Positions 62,624 to 64,000 of a stretch of 64,000 bases of DNA are shown one piece after another (position 1 is the first letter of the stretch; each line of letters opens with the position of its first letter). A model generated the notes under the pieces. That model was not told where the DNA came from. It saw nothing but the letters and a program-made list of their open reading frames with translations, and did not search any database. Origin of the DNA: Novipirellula herctigrandis (GTDB lineage: Bacteria; Planctomycetota; Planctomycetia; Pirellulales; Pirellulaceae); the NCBI GenBank assembly GCA_007859835.1, contig SJPJ01000001.1, positions 4,879,078 through 4,943,077 on the forward strand, read 5' to 3'. Position numbers and translations under genes: made by a program.

Positions 62624-64000
62624 CTACTTCAGGTTTTCCATCAAGAAAGACCAAGCATCGGCGTACTCGTCGATTTTTTTGCTCACTGGCGTGCCCGCTC
62701 CATGTCCAGCGCGTGTTTCGATCCGAATGAGTGTCGGTTGGTCACCGCTTTGTGCCGCTTGCAGTGCTGCAGCGAATTTGAAGCTGTGTCCTGGAACCAC
62801 GCGATCATCGCGATCAGCGGTGGTGATCAATGTCGCCGGATAGCATGTGCCACTTTTAATGTTGTGGAGCGGAGAATACGAAAGCAAATTTTCGATTTGA
62901 TCCACCTCATCGCTGCTACCAAACTCCGCGACCCAGGCCCAACCGATGGTGAATTTGTGGAACCGTAACATGTCCATCACCCCAACGCCTGGCAAACAAG
63001 CGCCAAACAAATCTGGACGCTGGGTCATGACCGCTCCGATCAACAAACCGCCGTTACTGCGTCCTTGTACGGCTAGCAGATTACTCTTCGTGTAGCCTTG
63101 TTTGATCAAGTGTTCCGCCGAGGCGATGAAATCGTCAAAGACATTTTGCTTTTTCAGTCGCATGCCCGCTTCGTGCCATTCACGTCCGTATTCGCCGCCG
63201 CCACGAAGATTCGCGACAGCATAGATCCCACCACTTTCGATCCACGCTGCGTTGGCAGGTGAGAACGACGGCGTGATCGAAATGTTGAATCCGCCATAGG
63301 CATACAACAACGTTCGGTTGTTTCCATCAAGTTTTGAATCGCGATGCCGGGTCACAATGATCGGTACTTGCGTCCCATCTTTGCTGGTGGCGAACAATTG
63401 CTCGGTGATGTAATCGTCCACATTGATCGCAACGTCGGGACGCCGCCAAAGTGAAGTTTTGCCTGTGGCCAAGTCGACGCGATAGATCGCATTGGGAGTG
63501 ACATAATTGGTAAAGCCGAAAAACGTTTCGGTTGCATCTTGTCGTCCACCGAAGCCAGAGACGGAACCGACACCGGGTAGCGGTAGATCATCGACGTAGT
63601 CGCCAGCGATGGAATAGCGAGCGACTCGGCTCTTGGCGTCTTTCAGATATTGCAGGTAAAACGTCTCGCCAAACAAACTGGCAACTTCCAAAACATCCTC
63701 GGATTCACCCACGATTTCTTTCCAGTTCGCGCGATCGTGCTTGCCAAAGGTTACCGCGATCACGCGCCGTTTCGGTGCTTCATTGTCGGTTACAAAGTAC
63801 AAAACATCATTGGTCGATCCAACACATTCATATTCAGCATCGAATCCGGTGATCAAAGGCTCGACGGTTGCATTGGAGTCGGTTAAATCTTTGACAAACA
63901 CTTGGGACTTTGGTTCGCTTCCTTTCCAATTTTGGATTACGAGGTAGTCTCCATCGTCCGTGACCGCAGGCATGAAACCCCATTTCGGTTCGTCTGGTCG
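62624..64000 (-). CDS. Prolyl oligopeptidase family serine peptidase, C-terminal part
   Basis: The frame runs to the right edge (last visible codons RPDEPKWGF before MPAVTDDGDYL), so the 5' end lies outside. About 459 residues are visible: part of the N-terminal propeller, then the S9 catalytic domain with the Ser in GRSNGGLLIGAVMTQRPDLF, Asp in TADRDDRVVPGHSF and His in ETRAGHGAGTPVSK. The upstream FNISITPSFSPANAAWIESGGIYAVANLRGGGEYGREWH is typical of S9A prolyl oligopeptidases. It cleaves short peptides after proline. It is convergent with the barrel gene. Confidence 0.93.
   Translation of the reverse strand, partial: RPDEPKWGFMPAVTDDGDYLVIQNWKGSEPKSQVFVKDLTDSNATVEPLITGFDAEYECVGSTNDVLYFVTDNEAPKRRVIAVTFGKHDRANWKEIVGESEDVLEVASLFGETFYLQYLKDAKSRVARYSIAGDYVDDLPLPGVGSVSGFGGRQDATETFFGFTNYVTPNAIYRVDLATGKTSLWRRPDVAINVDDYITEQLFATSKDGTQVPIIVTRHRDSKLDGNNRTLLYAYGGFNISITPSFSPANAAWIESGGIYAVANLRGGGEYGREWHEAGMRLKKQNVFDDFIASAEHLIKQGYTKSNLLAVQGRSNGGLLIGAVMTQRPDLFGACLPGVGVMDMLRFHKFTIGWAWVAEFGSSDEVDQIENLLSYSPLHNIKSGTCYPATLITTADRDDRVVPGHSFKFAAALQAAQSGDQPTLIRIETRAGHGAGTPVSKKIDEYADAWSFLMENLK

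Noticed and set aside
1-64000. tRNA, rRNA, riboswitch and CRISPR genes
   Set aside because: No cloverleaf, rRNA segment or known riboswitch core was recognised by eye; a covariance-model search would be needed to exclude small ones.

Overview
The window looks like a chromosomal segment of a planctomycete, most likely Pirellulaceae (Rhodopirellula-like). The reasons are two secreted sulfatases, a DUF1080 protein, a PQQ-like propeller protein, a Bat-type module, many secreted proteins of unknown function, frequent TTG starts and mixed gene orientation. This assignment is inferred from gene content; no rRNA or tRNA gene was recognised to confirm it. The first gene is cut at its 5' end by the window edge (protoporphyrinogen oxidase) and so is the last (S9 peptidase, minus strand).

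Layout. 1-7 kb: haem oxidase end, YwiC-like membrane protein, Tat-type phosphoesterase, Ca/Na exchanger, agmatine deiminase with a small Lys-rich protein. 5.7-11.6 kb: one-directional cluster hpf, ptsN, ptsH, ptsI, TIGR03936-type protein, RNase E/G; the PTS phosphotransfer chain is present but no sugar permease is. 11.9-23 kb: haem-motif secreted protein, tyrS, ispD, UvrD/PcrA helicase, iron-type alcohol dehydrogenase, a secreted carboxypeptidase-regulatory-like protein, and ScpB with a very acidic repeat tail.

22.5-29.5 kb is the replication-initiation region: a membrane protein, cysteine desulfurase, dnaA, a 474-bp gap with DnaA-box-like sites that is the best oriC candidate, dnaN, a decayed IS630-family insertion, and a DUF721/DciA gene. 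DnaA lacks the usual N-terminal domain I. Type IIA topoisomerase A and B subunit genes follow at 35.5-39.8 kb, so initiation, clamp, helicase loading and supercoiling genes lie within 16 kb.

29.6-35 kb holds two sulfatases (the larger fused to a HExxH metallopeptidase-like domain) and two small secreted proteins. 39.9-53.5 kb carries an SDR enzyme, a DUF362/toroid pair, batC and a batD-batE fusion, an alpha/beta hydrolase, a DUF1080 protein, an acyltransferase, and a two-component system behind a secreted TPR protein. 53.8-64 kb carries clpC with a clear terminator, a TPR membrane protein, a carboxylesterase, a PQQ-like propeller, an LPG-synthase-type membrane protein, a DUF6268 barrel and the S9 peptidase.

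Several intergenic gaps contain small head-to-tail duplications of 12-20 bp, and two coding regions (scpB, batC) have expanded 15-bp acidic repeats, which suggests frequent slippage or duplication in this genome.
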